64,000 nucleotides of DNA from Microbacterium sp. USTB-Y (GCF_023703415.1 NZ_JAGMTU010000006.1:124001-188000), one strand, 5' to 3'; positions 19,404 through 29,604 are shown, counted from the first letter of the stretch. A program made the numbers and translations. The notes: a model not told the origin generated them from the letters alone.

Positions 19404-21073
19404 CTGCGATGACCGACACACCGCTTCTTCAGATCCGCGATCTGAGGATCGCCTTCGACACGCAGAAGAGCTCGCGCGAGGTCGTGCACGGCGTCAACCT
19501 CGAGCTGTATGCGGGCGAGACGCTGGCGATCGTGGGCGAGTCCGGTTCGGGCAAGTCCACCACGGCCTCCGCGATCATCAATCTGCTGCCTGGAACCGGG
19601 CACGTGACCGCGGGCAGCATCATGCTCGACGGTCAGGAGCTGACCTCGCTCACCGAGGGGCAGATGGAGAAGATCCGCGGTCGCGAAATCGGGTACGTGC
19701 CCCAGGACCCGATGTCCAACCTCAACCCCGTGTGGTCGATCGGCTTCCAGGTCAAGGAGGCGATCCGTGCGAACGGGCTCGCCCAGGGCCGCAAGGAGAT
19801 CGAGGCCCGCGCGATCGAGGTGCTCCAGCAGGCGGGACTCGCGGACGCGGCCAAGCGCCTGCACCAGTACCCGCATCAGTTCTCCGGCGGCATGCGCCAG
19901 CGCGCGCTCATCGGCATCGGCCTCGCGGCCGACCCGAAGCTGCTCATCGCGGACGAGCCCACCTCGGCGCTCGACGTGACCGTGCAGCGCGTGATCCTGG
20001 ACCACCTCGCGGGGCTCACCAAGGAGAAGGGCACCGCGGTGCTCCTGATCACGCATGACCTGGGGCTCGCGGCCGAGCGCGCCGAGAAGATCATCGTCAT
20101 GCAGAACGGCGAGATCGTCGAGGCGGGACCGAGCCGGGAGATCCTGGAGAACCCGCTGCATCCGTACACGAAGAAGCTCGTGGCCGCAGCCCCGAGCATC
20201 GCTTCGCAGCGGATCCAGGCCGTGGTCGAGAAGCGCGGCATCGAGACGAGCGAGGACATCGCGGGCATCCCGCCGACCGTCAGCGTGCGCGAGCTCACCA
20301 AGGACTACAAGATCCGTCAGGGGTCGTTCCGCAGTGTGCCGTTCCGTGCCGTCGACGCCGTGTCCTTCGACATCCCGCGCGGCAAGACGCTCGCCCTCGT
20401 GGGCGAGTCGGGCTCGGGCAAGTCGACCGTCGCCAAGATGGTCCTCAAGCTCGAGGAGCCGAGCTCGGGAACGATCCAGATCGATGGCGCCGACATCTCG
20501 GGTCTCTCCGGACGCGAGACCCTGGCGCTGCGCCGGCGCATGCAGCCGGTCTTCCAGGATCCCTATGGGTCCATGGACCCGCTGCGCAACATCGGCAACA
20601 CGATCTCGGAGCCGCTGGACATCCACGGCGTGGGCGACCAGGCGTCGCGCCGCGCGCGGGTGCTCGAGCTGCTGGATCAGGTCTCGCTGCCGCGGGAGCT
20701 GGCGACGCGGTATCCGAACGAGCTGTCCGGCGGTCAGCGTCAGCGCGTCGCGATCGCGCGTGCGCTCGCGCTCAAGCCCGACATCGTCGTCCTCGACGAG
20801 GCGGTCTCCGCGCTCGACGTGCTGGTGCAGGACCAGATCCTGAAGCTGCTCGCCGAGCTGCAGAGCGAGCTCGACCTCACGTACCTGTTCATCACGCACG
20901 ACCTCGCCGTCGTGCGCGTCGCCGCCGACCTGGTGTGCGTGATGGAGAAGGGCAAGCTGGTCGAGCAGGGCACGGTGGACGGGATCTTCGCGAACCCGCA
21001 GCAGGAGTACACGGAGCGCCTGCTCCAGGCCATCCCGGGCGTCTCGATCGCCCTGGGCGGTCGCAGCGCGTGA
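19400..21073 (+). CDS. fused double ATPase of the peptide ABC transporter (OppD-OppF type)
   Basis: A 557-residue protein with two complete ATPase domains, equivalent to OppD and OppF in one chain. Walker A GESGSGKST occurs near residues 47 and 335; signatures are FSGGMRQR and LSGGQRQR, and the Walker B regions end in DEPTSALD and DEAVSALD. Both sites look catalytic. The OppC-contacting segment for peptide transporters is present after the first domain (NPLHPYTKKLV). It starts at ATG 19400 in the overlap with the permease gene; ATG 19409 is an alternative. It energises uptake by the two permeases. Confidence 0.92.
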   Translation: MTAMTDTPLLQIRDLRIAFDTQKSSREVVHGVNLELYAGETLAIVGESGSGKSTTASAIINLLPGTGHVTAGSIMLDGQELTSLTEGQMEKIRGREIGYVPQDPMSNLNPVWSIGFQVKEAIRANGLAQGRKEIEARAIEVLQQAGLADAAKRLHQYPHQFSGGMRQRALIGIGLAADPKLLIADEPTSALDVTVQRVILDHLAGLTKEKGTAVLLITHDLGLAAERAEKIIVMQNGEIVEAGPSREILENPLHPYTKKLVAAAPSIASQRIQAVVEKRGIETSEDIAGIPPTVSVRELTKDYKIRQGSFRSVPFRAVDAVSFDIPRGKTLALVGESGSGKSTVAKMVLKLEEPSSGTIQIDGADISGLSGRETLALRRRMQPVFQDPYGSMDPLRNIGNTISEPLDIHGVGDQASRRARVLELLDQVSLPRELATRYPNELSGGQRQRVAIARALALKPDIVVLDEAVSALDVLVQDQILKLLAELQSELDLTYLFITHDLAVVRVAADLVCVMEKGKLVEQGTVDGIFANPQQEYTERLLQAIPGVSIALGGRSA

Positions 21074-21651
21074 GCTCGATGGATCAGACGCCCGTGGGCG
21101 CGCGGACCTACCGCGCGACCACGGGTGTCGCCGTTCTCGTCGTGTGCGCGGTGCTGTCCGTGTTCCTGCTCGGCGACGCGGTGGTGCGGGGCAGCTGGGG
21201 GCTCATGCTCCTGTTCGTGCCCTGGGTCCTGCTCGTGCTGTGGCTCATCTACGTGGTGAGCGTGGCGTCGATGGTGCACGTCGACGAGGAGGGCGCCTCG
21301 GTGCAGAACTTCCTGCGCCGCACCCGCTTCGGCTGGCGCAGGGTCACCGAGCTCGATCTGCGCTGGCAGCTGGACTTCACACTCGACGACGGCCGGAAGC
21401 TCGCCTGCTGGGGCGGCCCGGGCCGGATCCAGTCGCCACGGATGAAGCGCTCGGGCGAGGTCACCGTTCCGCAGAGTCTGCAGGCGCTCACCGACGTGCG
21501 CGCCCGCTGGGAGAACGCGGTGGAGCGCCCGGTCGGCACGACGGGCGAGGGCGTGGACGCCTCCATCCGGCGCAGCTGGGACTGGCCGGCGATCGGCGCG
21601 CTGGTCGTCATCGTCGTCTGGGCCGCGATCGCGATCGCCGTCACCCGCTGA
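21070..21651 (+). CDS. PH-domain-like membrane protein
   Basis: A 193-residue protein of unknown function. Two helices lie at about residues 15-60, then a bacterial PH-like (bPH) domain with MVHVDEEGASVQNFLRRTRFGWRR and WRLDF-type strands to about 150, then a final helix near the C-terminus. The start is GTG 21070, overlapping the ATPase stop as GTGA; ATG 21079 is also possible. Related actinobacterial proteins occur widely as single membrane proteins and no reaction is known. Its coupling to the peptide importer may be only transcriptional. Confidence 0.7.
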   Translation: MSSMDQTPVGARTYRATTGVAVLVVCAVLSVFLLGDAVVRGSWGLMLLFVPWVLLVLWLIYVVSVASMVHVDEEGASVQNFLRRTRFGWRRVTELDLRWQLDFTLDDGRKLACWGGPGRIQSPRMKRSGEVTVPQSLQALTDVRARWENAVERPVGTTGEGVDASIRRSWDWPAIGALVVIVVWAAIAIAVTR

Positions 21652-21727
21652 CCCGGCCGTCCGTCCGGTCCGTTCGTCCGGCGTGCGGCCGTCCGTTGGT
21701 ACCTTGCTCCGGCCGTCCGGCGGGCGA

Positions 21728-21800
21728 CCGTGAGACCGAGTTTCCGTGCCGAGACTCGCGATCGCATCGTCGGTCTCGTGCGCCAGGTTCGGTCTCACGG
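21728..21800. repeat. palindromic element A1, downstream flank of the AbiEi-like gene
   Basis: Perfect outer arms CCGTGAGACCGA (21728-21739) and TCGGTCTCACGG (21789-21800), with an inner CGAGAC (21750-21755) and GTCTCG (21773-21778). It ends 18 bp before the stop of the AbiEi-like gene and shares GAGACCGA and TCGGTCTC arms with element A2 on the other side of the gene. Confidence 0.75.
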
Positions 21801-21818
21801 TGCGGTGGCCGCGCACCG

Positions 21819-22787
21819 TCACGCGAGATCCCGGAGCGTCGCGAGTAGCGCCGCGTCCCGGCGATGCGGGCGCGGCACGCCGGCGCTCATCAGGATGCCG
21901 GTGAGGATGGCGAAGTCCCGGACCTCGCTCCAGCCCCAGTGCAGGAGGCCCGAGGCCTGGCGGCGCAGACGGGAGTCCCGCTGCTTCTCCCGCATGATCG
22001 CGCTCATCGGATCCTGAAGCGTTCCGTCGTACTTGATCCGGCCATCGGCCTCGCCGATGATCCTCCTGCTCCGCCAGAAGAAGTCCGCGCGATCGACGCA
22101 TCCCTCCAGGTGGAACTCGACCTGGAGCTCGGGAAGCTCGAACCCCGCCGCCTCCATGACTCCGAGGCTCAGCGACTCCAGCGGACTCTCGGGCACGCCG
22201 GTCGCGCGTTCGAGCGCCCATCGTGCATTCCTGCGACCGCGTGAGGTCTCACGGCTCTCGTTGAGAGCTCGCAGCTCGTCCGGCCTCGGATTCCTGGCGC
22301 GACGAAGCAGCGCGTCGACGTACGCGAGGCCCTCGATCGGCGGGACGGAGCGCGCGACATCCACGGCCGTATCCGGGATCCCGGTGAGCAGTGTTCCGCC
22401 GACCTCCTCGATCACGCGCTCGTGGCCGCCGGTGTGGACACGGATCCTGCCGGCGAGCCGACTGGATCCGAGGGGTTCGAGCACATGGACCGGCTCATCG
22501 GGCCGGCCGAGATAGACGCCGCGCAGGGCGGCCGCGGAGACGCCGCAGAACACGGCGTCCGGCTTCTTCAGCGCCACGGCATGGACGTGCGCGAGGTAGC
22601 GAGCCCACGGCGGCAGCGTCTGCCAGCGTTTCGACTCGGCATAGACACCGGGCATGATCCGGATGATCTCGCCGCGATGCCAGGCCCGGTTCAGGCGACT
22701 CGCGTTCAGCGGGCTGCGCTCTCGTAGCAGTTCGATCGGGACGGGGGCGATCCCGTCGACAGCGATGGATTCGGAGGTGCCGTTCAT
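21819..22787 (-). CDS. AbiEi-like protein with PD-(D/E)XK-like C-terminus
   Basis: A 322-residue protein. Residues about 15-90 form the winged-helix seen in AbiEi-type antitoxins (LNASRLNRAWHRGEIIRIMPGVYAE region). The C-terminal third has VDRADFFWRSRR and then IIGEADGRIKYDG near residues 255-275, an ordered D...ExDGxxK pattern like the DUF559/Vsr nuclease fold. No toxin partner gene is adjacent. The start is ATG 22787; an ATG 42 bp earlier is possible. It is tightly bracketed by two related palindromic elements. The role is unknown: orphan antitoxin, regulator or nuclease acting at those repeats are all possible. Confidence 0.7.
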   Translation of the reverse strand: MNGTSESIAVDGIAPVPIELLRERSPLNASRLNRAWHRGEIIRIMPGVYAESKRWQTLPPWARYLAHVHAVALKKPDAVFCGVSAAALRGVYLGRPDEPVHVLEPLGSSRLAGRIRVHTGGHERVIEEVGGTLLTGIPDTAVDVARSVPPIEGLAYVDALLRRARNPRPDELRALNESRETSRGRRNARWALERATGVPESPLESLSLGVMEAAGFELPELQVEFHLEGCVDRADFFWRSRRIIGEADGRIKYDGTLQDPMSAIMREKQRDSRLRRQASGLLHWGWSEVRDFAILTGILMSAGVPRPHRRDAALLATLRDLA

Positions 22788-22889
22788 CCCCCTGATTCTC
22801 ACCACGCTCCGGACGACCCGGGGGCCCATCGCCGCAACGGTGAGGAACCCGCCGCACCTCCCGCCTGTGGAGGACGACAGCCGTCGTCA

Positions 22890-22958
22890 GCGAGACCGAA
22901 CTCCCGTCCCGAAACCGACGTTGGCAACGCGGGTCTCGGGACGCAGGTTCGGTCTCGC
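22890..22958. repeat. palindromic element A2, upstream flank of the AbiEi-like gene
   Basis: A 69-bp near-perfect hairpin. Outer arms GCGAGACCGAAC (22890-22901) and GTTCGGTCTCGC (22947-22958) are perfect. Middle arms CGTCCCGAAACC (22905-22916) and GGTCTCGGGACG (22932-22943) match 11 of 12. The inner arms are CGTT and AACG around GGC. It is the better-preserved of the two flanking copies. Confidence 0.85.
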
Positions 22959-23028
22959 GGTCAGGGGGCGGGACGGGGCGACGGGACGGGACGGGGCGGG
23001 GCGACGGGGCGACGGGGCGGGGCGGGGG

Positions 23029-23826
23029 TCAGTGACCGCCGATCCCGAACAGGGACGGCCACAGGGCCGCGACCACGGGGTAGCCGACGAACGCGGCGGC
23101 GTCGATGAGGAAGTGCGCCACGAGGAACGGCAGCAGGCGGCCGCTGCGCAGGAAGAGGGTGCCGAACAGGAGGCCCATCGCGAGGTTGCCGACGAAACCC
23201 GGCAGGCCCTGGTACAGGTGGTAGCTCGCGCGGAGGACGGACGTGCCGAGCACGATGGCCCAGGGGCTCCAGCCGAGCTGGCGCAGGCGGGCGAACAGGT
23301 ACCCGAGGACGACGAACTCCTCCTGCAGCGCCGCGCGGGCCGCCGACAGCAGCAGCACGGGGATCGTCCACCAGTAGGCGCTCGCGGATCCCGCATCCAC
23401 GGCGAGCGACAGTCCGAGCGCGCGCCCCGCGACGTACAGCGCGAGGCCGGGGACGCCGATCGCGAGCACGAGGCCAGTGCCCCAGGCCGTATCGCGTCCG
23501 ATGCGGCGGCCGTCGAGGCCGAGTGCGCCCAGATGCGGCCGCGTCGGGCGCCACAGCAGGAAGCACACCAGCAGCACGGGCGCCACGGCGAAGGCGAGAC
23601 CGAGCAGCTGGTAGAGGAGGTCGAAGACCTCCCGGCTGGACAGTGCGGGGTTCAGGGACGTGCTCTGCTGCGCGATCGGCGTGGAGCGGGTCGCGCTGTC
23701 GATGAGCTGCACGATCGCGTACACGGCGGACTGGCCCAGCCCGAGCGCGAGCACGATCGCGATCTCCCAGCCGATCCGGATCCGGGACGGGGCATCCGGC
23801 GGGGACAGGGGGACCGCGATCTTCAT
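23029..23826 (-). CDS. CPBP-family intramembrane protein (CAAX-protease-like)
   Basis: A 265-residue polytopic protein with about eight helices. CPBP motifs are present but one is altered: motif 1 reads EEFVVLGY, lacking the usual arginine of EExxxR; motif 2 is the RASYHLYQG histidine region; motif 3 is HFLIDAA, supplying H and D. Members are putative glutamic-type intramembrane proteases or immunity/processing factors, and this subtype is common in actinobacteria; whether it is catalytic is unclear. It starts at ATG 23826 with TACGCT exactly six bases upstream (23838-23833), so a leaderless mRNA is likely. Divergent from typA. Confidence 0.82.
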   Translation of the reverse strand: MKIAVPLSPPDAPSRIRIGWEIAIVLALGLGQSAVYAIVQLIDSATRSTPIAQQSTSLNPALSSREVFDLLYQLLGLAFAVAPVLLVCFLLWRPTRPHLGALGLDGRRIGRDTAWGTGLVLAIGVPGLALYVAGRALGLSLAVDAGSASAYWWTIPVLLLSAARAALQEEFVVLGYLFARLRQLGWSPWAIVLGTSVLRASYHLYQGLPGFVGNLAMGLLFGTLFLRSGRLLPFLVAHFLIDAAAFVGYPVVAALWPSLFGIGGH

Positions 23827-23937
23827 GTGATGAGCGTACGGGGCCGTCTGATGAGCGTAAGGCTCCGTCCAGGTGCCGTGTTGTATCCTGAAGAGTCCGG
23901 AATCCCGGGCGAAACCCCATCTGCATTGGATTCCTTC
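23827..23937. promoter_or_regulatory. divergent promoters of the CPBP gene and typA
   Basis: The minus-strand -10 TACGCT (23838-23833) serves the CPBP gene. The plus-strand TATCCT (23884-23889) is a likely typA -10. The sequence TGATGAGCGTA occurs twice about 22 bp apart (near 23828 and 23850), so the CPBP -10 region is duplicated. Confidence 0.55.
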
Positions 23938-25848
<1,911 letters not shown>

Positions 25849-25855
25849 TCCGCGC

Positions 25856-25887
25856 AAAGGCCCGTCTGCTCCGGCAGGCGGGCCTTT
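25856..25887. terminator. bidirectional terminator between typA and the XRE gene
   Basis: AAAGGCCCG (25856-25864) pairs with CGGGCCTTT (25879-25887), with CTGC and GCAG pairing inside. The A-run and T-run at the two ends make it effective on both strands. Confidence 0.85.
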
Positions 25888-25904
25888 CTCGTGCGCGGCG
25901 CCGG

Positions 25905-26453
25905 TCAGCGCAGCTCGGAGACGAGCACGGCGGAGGTGCCGGGCTCGAGCGCCTCGAAGACGTGCCCGGCGTCGCCCGGGTAGGACAGATAGTCGCCGGG
26001 GCGCAGTTCGACGGCCCCGTCCGCCGGGCCGACCAGCGCGCGCCCGCTGATCAGCACCACGTGCTCGGTGGTGCCGACGTGGTGCGGCTGGGAGCGGCGC
26101 GGCTCGCCGGGCTCCGCCTGGATGATGTACAGGTCGCGTCGGGCACCCGGGGGACAGGCCGCGATCAGCGTCGCCAGATACTGTGCCGCTGCCGAGGGCA
26201 CGCCGGCGTGCTCGCCGGCGCGGATCAGGGTCGGGGCGCTGACGCGCTCCTCGACGAATGCGGCGAAGGGGAGGCCCAGCGCGTCGGCGATCGCCCACAG
26301 CGTCTCGACGCTCGGGCCGGTGGATCCGCTCTCCAGCTGCGACACCGTGGCCTTGGAGACGCCGGCGCGGCGTGCGAGCTCGGACACGGAGATCCCGGCC
26401 GTCTCGCGTTCGCGACGGAGGGATCGGGAGATGCGCTCGCGGAGATCATCCAT
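25905..26453 (-). CDS. XRE-family regulator with C-terminal cupin domain
   Basis: A 182-residue regulator. Residues about 8-60 are a helix-turn-helix (ISVSELARRAGVSKATVSQLE) and about 110-180 a cupin fold (HHVGTTEHVVLISGRALVGPADG, then LRPGDYLSYPG). Such proteins sense a small ligand in the cupin barrel, often an amino acid, and control a neighbouring transporter or catabolic gene. The start taken is ATG 26453; AATACT lies six bases upstream. It is divergent from azlC, which exports branched-chain amino acids, so it is probably the repressor or sensor for azlCD. Confidence 0.88.
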   Translation of the reverse strand: MDDLRERISRSLRRERETAGISVSELARRAGVSKATVSQLESGSTGPSVETLWAIADALGLPFAAFVEERVSAPTLIRAGEHAGVPSAAAQYLATLIAACPPGARRDLYIIQAEPGEPRRSQPHHVGTTEHVVLISGRALVGPADGAVELRPGDYLSYPGDAGHVFEALEPGTSAVLVSELR

Positions 26454-26467
26454 GCGGCCAGTATTCC

Positions 26468-26518
26468 AAACGATCGTTCGCCTTGACAAACATTGCGCCG
26501 ATGTTCAGAATGATCGTC
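26468..26518 (+). promoter_or_regulatory. azlC promoter with embedded palindromic operators
   Basis: TTGACA (26483-26488) and CAGAAT (26506-26511) are separated by exactly 17 bp, and that spacer is the palindrome-like AACAT...ATGTT (26489-26505). A second palindrome, AACGATCGTT (26468-26477), lies just upstream. The predicted transcription start falls at or next to ATG 26519. These palindromes are the likely binding sites of the divergent XRE-cupin regulator. Confidence 0.8.
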
Positions 26519-27265
26519 ATGCGTTCAGAGGAGCGAACGGTCGACCGTGACGGCGACGAGATCGCCGCAGAGGTCCGCGGCGCGCGCCGTGAGGCGCTCG
26601 GCGTCGCCCTCGCCACCAGCGCCTACGGCGTGTCGTTCGGGGCGCTGGCCGTCGCCAGCGGCTTCGACGTGTGGCAGACCTGCGTGCTCAGTCTGCTCAT
26701 GTTCACCGGCGGGTCGCAGTTCGCCTTCGTCGGTGTGATCGGCGCCGGCGGGATCGCGGCGGCGCCGGCGGCGATCGCCTCGGCGCTGCTGCTGGGCGTG
26801 CGCAACGTCGCCTACGGCATGCGGATGTCTCCGGTGATCGGCCGTGGTGCGCTCAAGCGCGCCGCCGCCGCCCCCTTCACCATCGACGAGTCCACCGCGG
26901 TCTCGCTCGCGCAGACCTCGCCGCGGGCCCGCACCCTCGGCTTCTGGATCACCGGGCTCGGCATCTACGCCGGCTGGAATCTGACGACGCTGCTCGGCGC
27001 GCTGCTCGGCGACGTCCTCGGGGATCCCAGGACCTATGGCCTGGACGCGGCGGCGGCCGCGGCGTTCCTCGCCCTGCTCTGGCCCCGGCTGCGCCGACGC
27101 CAGGCGATCGCGGTGGGGATCGCCGCCGCGACCGTGGCGACCGCGCTCACGCCCGTGCTGATCCCCGGGCTGCCGGTGCTCGTCGCCGCGCTCGTGGCCG
27201 TCGTCGTCGGGTGGTTCAACTGGCTGGGGCGCGAGGGAGCCGAACCGGCGGGGGGAGAGGCATGA
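26519..27265 (+). CDS. azlC: AzlC-family branched-chain amino acid exporter, large subunit
   Basis: A 248-residue protein with about six helices, matching AzlC/BrnF: REALGVALATSAYGVSFGALA near residue 25, LLMFTGGSQFAFVGVIG near 57 and ASALLLGVRNVAYGMRMSP near 85. With the small AzlD subunit it exports leucine, isoleucine, valine or related compounds. ATG 26519 is preferred over ATGs at 26501 and 26510 because the promoter places the transcript start right there. It overlaps azlD by ATGA. Confidence 0.9.
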   Translation: MRSEERTVDRDGDEIAAEVRGARREALGVALATSAYGVSFGALAVASGFDVWQTCVLSLLMFTGGSQFAFVGVIGAGGIAAAPAAIASALLLGVRNVAYGMRMSPVIGRGALKRAAAAPFTIDESTAVSLAQTSPRARTLGFWITGLGIYAGWNLTTLLGALLGDVLGDPRTYGLDAAAAAAFLALLWPRLRRRQAIAVGIAAATVATALTPVLIPGLPVLVAALVAVVVGWFNWLGREGAEPAGGEA

Positions 27266-27576
27266 CGCTGTGGAACGCGGTGCTGCTCGCGGCGATCGGG
27301 TGTCTGGCGCTCAAGGCGGCCGGATACCTCGTGCCGGCCTCGGTGCTGGAGGCGCCGCGGCCGGCGCGCATCACGGATCTGCTCACCGTCGCCCTGCTGG
27401 CGGCCCTCGTCGCCGTGCAGGCGCTCGCCTCGGGGCAGCACATCGTCGTGGACGCACGGGTCCCTGCGGTGCTCGTGGCCGCCGGGCTGCTGTGGCTGCG
27501 GCAGTCGTTCCTCGTCGTGGTGATCGCCGCGGCCGTGGTGGCCGCCCTTCTGCGCCTGGTGGGCTGGGCGGCCTGA
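27262..27576 (+). CDS. azlD: AzlD-family branched-chain amino acid exporter, small subunit
   Basis: A 104-residue, four-helix membrane protein beginning MTLWNAVLLAAIGCLALKAAGY, with ARITDLLTVALLAALVAVQ near residue 38, typical of AzlD/BrnE. It works only with AzlC. The start is ATG 27262, within the ATGA overlap, with GGGGGAGAGG upstream. Confidence 0.9.
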   Translation: MTLWNAVLLAAIGCLALKAAGYLVPASVLEAPRPARITDLLTVALLAALVAVQALASGQHIVVDARVPAVLVAAGLLWLRQSFLVVVIAAAVVAALLRLVGWAA

Positions 27577-27611
27577 GGGCGGCGGACAGGGTGGCCGCGT
27601 AAGCTCGAGGC

Positions 27612-28091
27612 GTGCGCGGATCCTGGCTCAATCGAGTGCTCTCCTGGGTGGCCCTGCTGATCGTGGGCGTGGTCTTCGGGCTCGCCGCGACCGTCACTCA
27701 CGCCTCCTCGCTCTGGGGCTTCGGCTGGGCGGGCATCGTGCTCGGCGTGATCGCGTGCGGCGGGATGCTCCTGGCGGTGCGCCTGCTGCTGCGCGACCGC
27801 TGGGCGGCGCTCCTCACCGGCCTGGGCATGCTCGCGGGGATGATCGTGATCTCCGGACGCGGCCCGGGCGGCTCGGTGATCGTGCCGAACGACCTGCTGG
27901 GCGTCGTGTGGACCTGGACGGTCGCCGGGATGGTGCTGCTCGTCGCAGCCTGGCCCGACTTCTCGCGCATCCGCCGGATCCAGCAGGAGCAGGCCGCCCT
28001 TCGACAGGCTCAGGGGCCGGCGGACAGGCAGGGGTCGGGGGAGAGGCAGGATCCTCGGGGTCAGGGAGAGGCTCCCGCCGACGGGTCGTAG
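27612..28091 (+). CDS. small integral membrane protein, possibly DUF6113
   Basis: A 159-residue protein with four helices in residues about 8-125 and a charged, Gln/Gly-rich soluble tail (about 125-159). No catalytic motif is visible and I can only suggest the DUF6113 family from its position before the ferredoxin gene in related genomes. It starts at GTG 27612 with TAAGCT exactly six bases upstream (27600-27605). Its end overlaps the promoter of fdxA. Confidence 0.65.
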   Translation: MRGSWLNRVLSWVALLIVGVVFGLAATVTHASSLWGFGWAGIVLGVIACGGMLLAVRLLLRDRWAALLTGLGMLAGMIVISGRGPGGSVIVPNDLLGVVWTWTVAGMVLLVAAWPDFSRIRRIQQEQAALRQAQGPADRQGSGERQDPRGQGEAPADGS

Positions 28092-28100
28092 ACTGGGGCG

Positions 28101-28421
28101 GTGACCTATGTGATCGCTCTTCCCTGTGTCGACGTCAAGGACCGCGCGTGCGTCGACGAGTGCCCTGTGGACTGCATCTACGAGGGTGAGCGCTCTTTGT
28201 ACATCCACCCCGACGAGTGCGTGGACTGCGGCGCCTGCGAGCCGGTCTGCCCCGTGGAGGCGATCTACTACGAGGACGACCTGCCCGAGGAGTGGGCCGA
28301 CTACTACAAGGCGAACGTCGAGTTCTTCGACGAGATCGGGTCCCCGGGCGGCGCCGCCAAGGTCGGCGTGATCCATCACGACCACGCGGTCATCGCCGCT
28401 CTCCCGCCTCAGGGCGAGTGA
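28101..28421 (+). CDS. fdxA: seven-iron ferredoxin
   Basis: A 106-residue 3Fe-4S/4Fe-4S ferredoxin. The first cluster ligands are in [17 protein letters not shown], the second in [14 protein letters not shown]; the spacing matches FdxA/FdxC of actinobacteria. It carries electrons in the cytosol. It starts at GTG 28101 with TAGACT (28089-28094) exactly six bases upstream, so its mRNA is leaderless. dapC follows after 4 bp. The fdxA-dapC pair is also found in Mycobacterium. Confidence 0.93.
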   Translation: MTYVIALPCVDVKDRACVDECPVDCIYEGERSLYIHPDECVDCGACEPVCPVEAIYYEDDLPEEWADYYKANVEFFDEIGSPGGAAKVGVIHHDHAVIAALPPQGE

Positions 28422-28425
28422 CGTC

Positions 28426-29538
28426 ATGAGCGTCCGCGACCTCGCCGACTACCCCTGGGACGCGGTCGCCCCGTTCCGTGAGCGCGCGGCCGCGCATCCG
28501 GACGGGATCGTCGACCTCGCCATCGGATCGCCGGTGGATCCGACGCCCGAGATCATCCGCCGGGCGCTCTCCGAGGCCACGGACGCGCACTCCTACCCGC
28601 AGACCGTGGGCACTCCGGCGCTGCGGGAGGCGATCGTGGACTGGTACGCCCGACGCCGGGGCGTCCCCGACCTGCGCGTGGACAACGTCATGCCCACGAT
28701 CGGCTCGAAGGAGCTGGTGGCCCTGCTCCCGACCCTGCTCGGCCTGGGCGAGGGGGACATCGTGGTGCAGCCGCGGGTCGCCTATCCGACCTACGCCGTC
28801 GGCGCACAGGTCGTCGGCGCGACCGTCGTCAGCGAGGACGACCCGGCGCTCTGGCCCGAGGGCGCGCGGCTCATCTGGATCAACACCCCCGGGAACCCCG
28901 ACGGCCGTACCTGGACCGTCGAGGAGCTGACCGAGGCCGTGCGTCGTGCGCGGGAGCTGGGCGCCGTCCTCGCGAGCGACGAGTGCTACGCAGAGCTCGG
29001 CTGGGACGGGCCGTGGGCCACGGAACGCGTGCCGAGCGTGCTGGATCCTCGTGTCACCGGCGGTACCCGATCGGGCTTGCTCAGCGTCTACTCGCTGAGC
29101 AAGCAGTCGAACCTGGCCGGCTACCGGGCGGCGTTCGTGGCGGGGTGCGCTCGCATCGTCGGCGACATCCTCACGGCCCGCAAGCACCTCGGCCTGATGC
29201 CGCCGGCCCCCGTGCAGCACGCGATGGAGGTCGCCCTGCGCGACGACGAGCATGTGGCCGCGCAGAAGGAGCTGTACCGCCGGCGCCGGGATGCGCTGCG
29301 GCCGGCGCTCGTCGAGGCGGGCTTCCGGATCGACGGCTCCGAGGCCGGTCTCTATCTGTGGGCGACCGAGGGGCGCGACGCCTGGGAGTCGATGGGGCGC
29401 CTGGCGGACCTCGGGATCCTGGCCGGTCCGGGGCCGTTCTACGGCGGCCACTCCGCCGACCACGTGCGGCTGTCCCTCACGGCGCCGCTCGAGCGCATCG
29501 AGGCGGCAGCGCAGCGGCTCCGGGGGAGTGTTTCGTAG
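28426..29538 (+). CDS. dapC: succinyldiaminopimelate transaminase
   Basis: A 370-residue fold-type I PLP aminotransferase of the succinylase lysine/diaminopimelate pathway, converting N-succinyl-2-amino-6-ketopimelate to N-succinyl-LL-diaminopimelate. IGSPVDPTPEIIR near 35, NTPGNPDGRTW near 160, SDECYAEL near 184 and SLSKQSNLAGYR near 225 (PLP lysine) are the class motifs. The product feeds peptidoglycan. It follows fdxA by 4 bp and is probably cotranscribed. dapD and dapE lie about 6 kb downstream, supporting the assignment. Confidence 0.88.
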   Translation: MSVRDLADYPWDAVAPFRERAAAHPDGIVDLAIGSPVDPTPEIIRRALSEATDAHSYPQTVGTPALREAIVDWYARRRGVPDLRVDNVMPTIGSKELVALLPTLLGLGEGDIVVQPRVAYPTYAVGAQVVGATVVSEDDPALWPEGARLIWINTPGNPDGRTWTVEELTEAVRRARELGAVLASDECYAELGWDGPWATERVPSVLDPRVTGGTRSGLLSVYSLSKQSNLAGYRAAFVAGCARIVGDILTARKHLGLMPPAPVQHAMEVALRDDEHVAAQKELYRRRRDALRPALVEAGFRIDGSEAGLYLWATEGRDAWESMGRLADLGILAGPGPFYGGHSADHVRLSLTAPLERIEAAAQRLRGSVS

Positions 29539-29574
29539 GTCTCCACAGTCGTTCCCGCTTCAGTCTTGGCTGTT

Positions 29575-29604
29575 TTCACAGTAGGACCGCACGGGGGATA
29601 GGCT
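29575..29604 (+). promoter_or_regulatory. putative citrate synthase promoter
   Basis: TTCACA (29575-29580) and TAGGCT (29599-29604) are 18 bp apart. The start of transcription would be near 29611, about 69 bp before the gltA start. Confidence 0.5.

Noticed and set aside
21655-21719. Three copies of GGCCGTCCG after the PH-domain gene
   Set aside because: Irregular spacing in very G+C-rich sequence; probably low complexity and no dyad or gene link is evident.
22654-23937. 428-codon N-terminal extension of typA
   Set aside because: It would run antisense through two other genes; TypA homologs start at the ATG at 23938.
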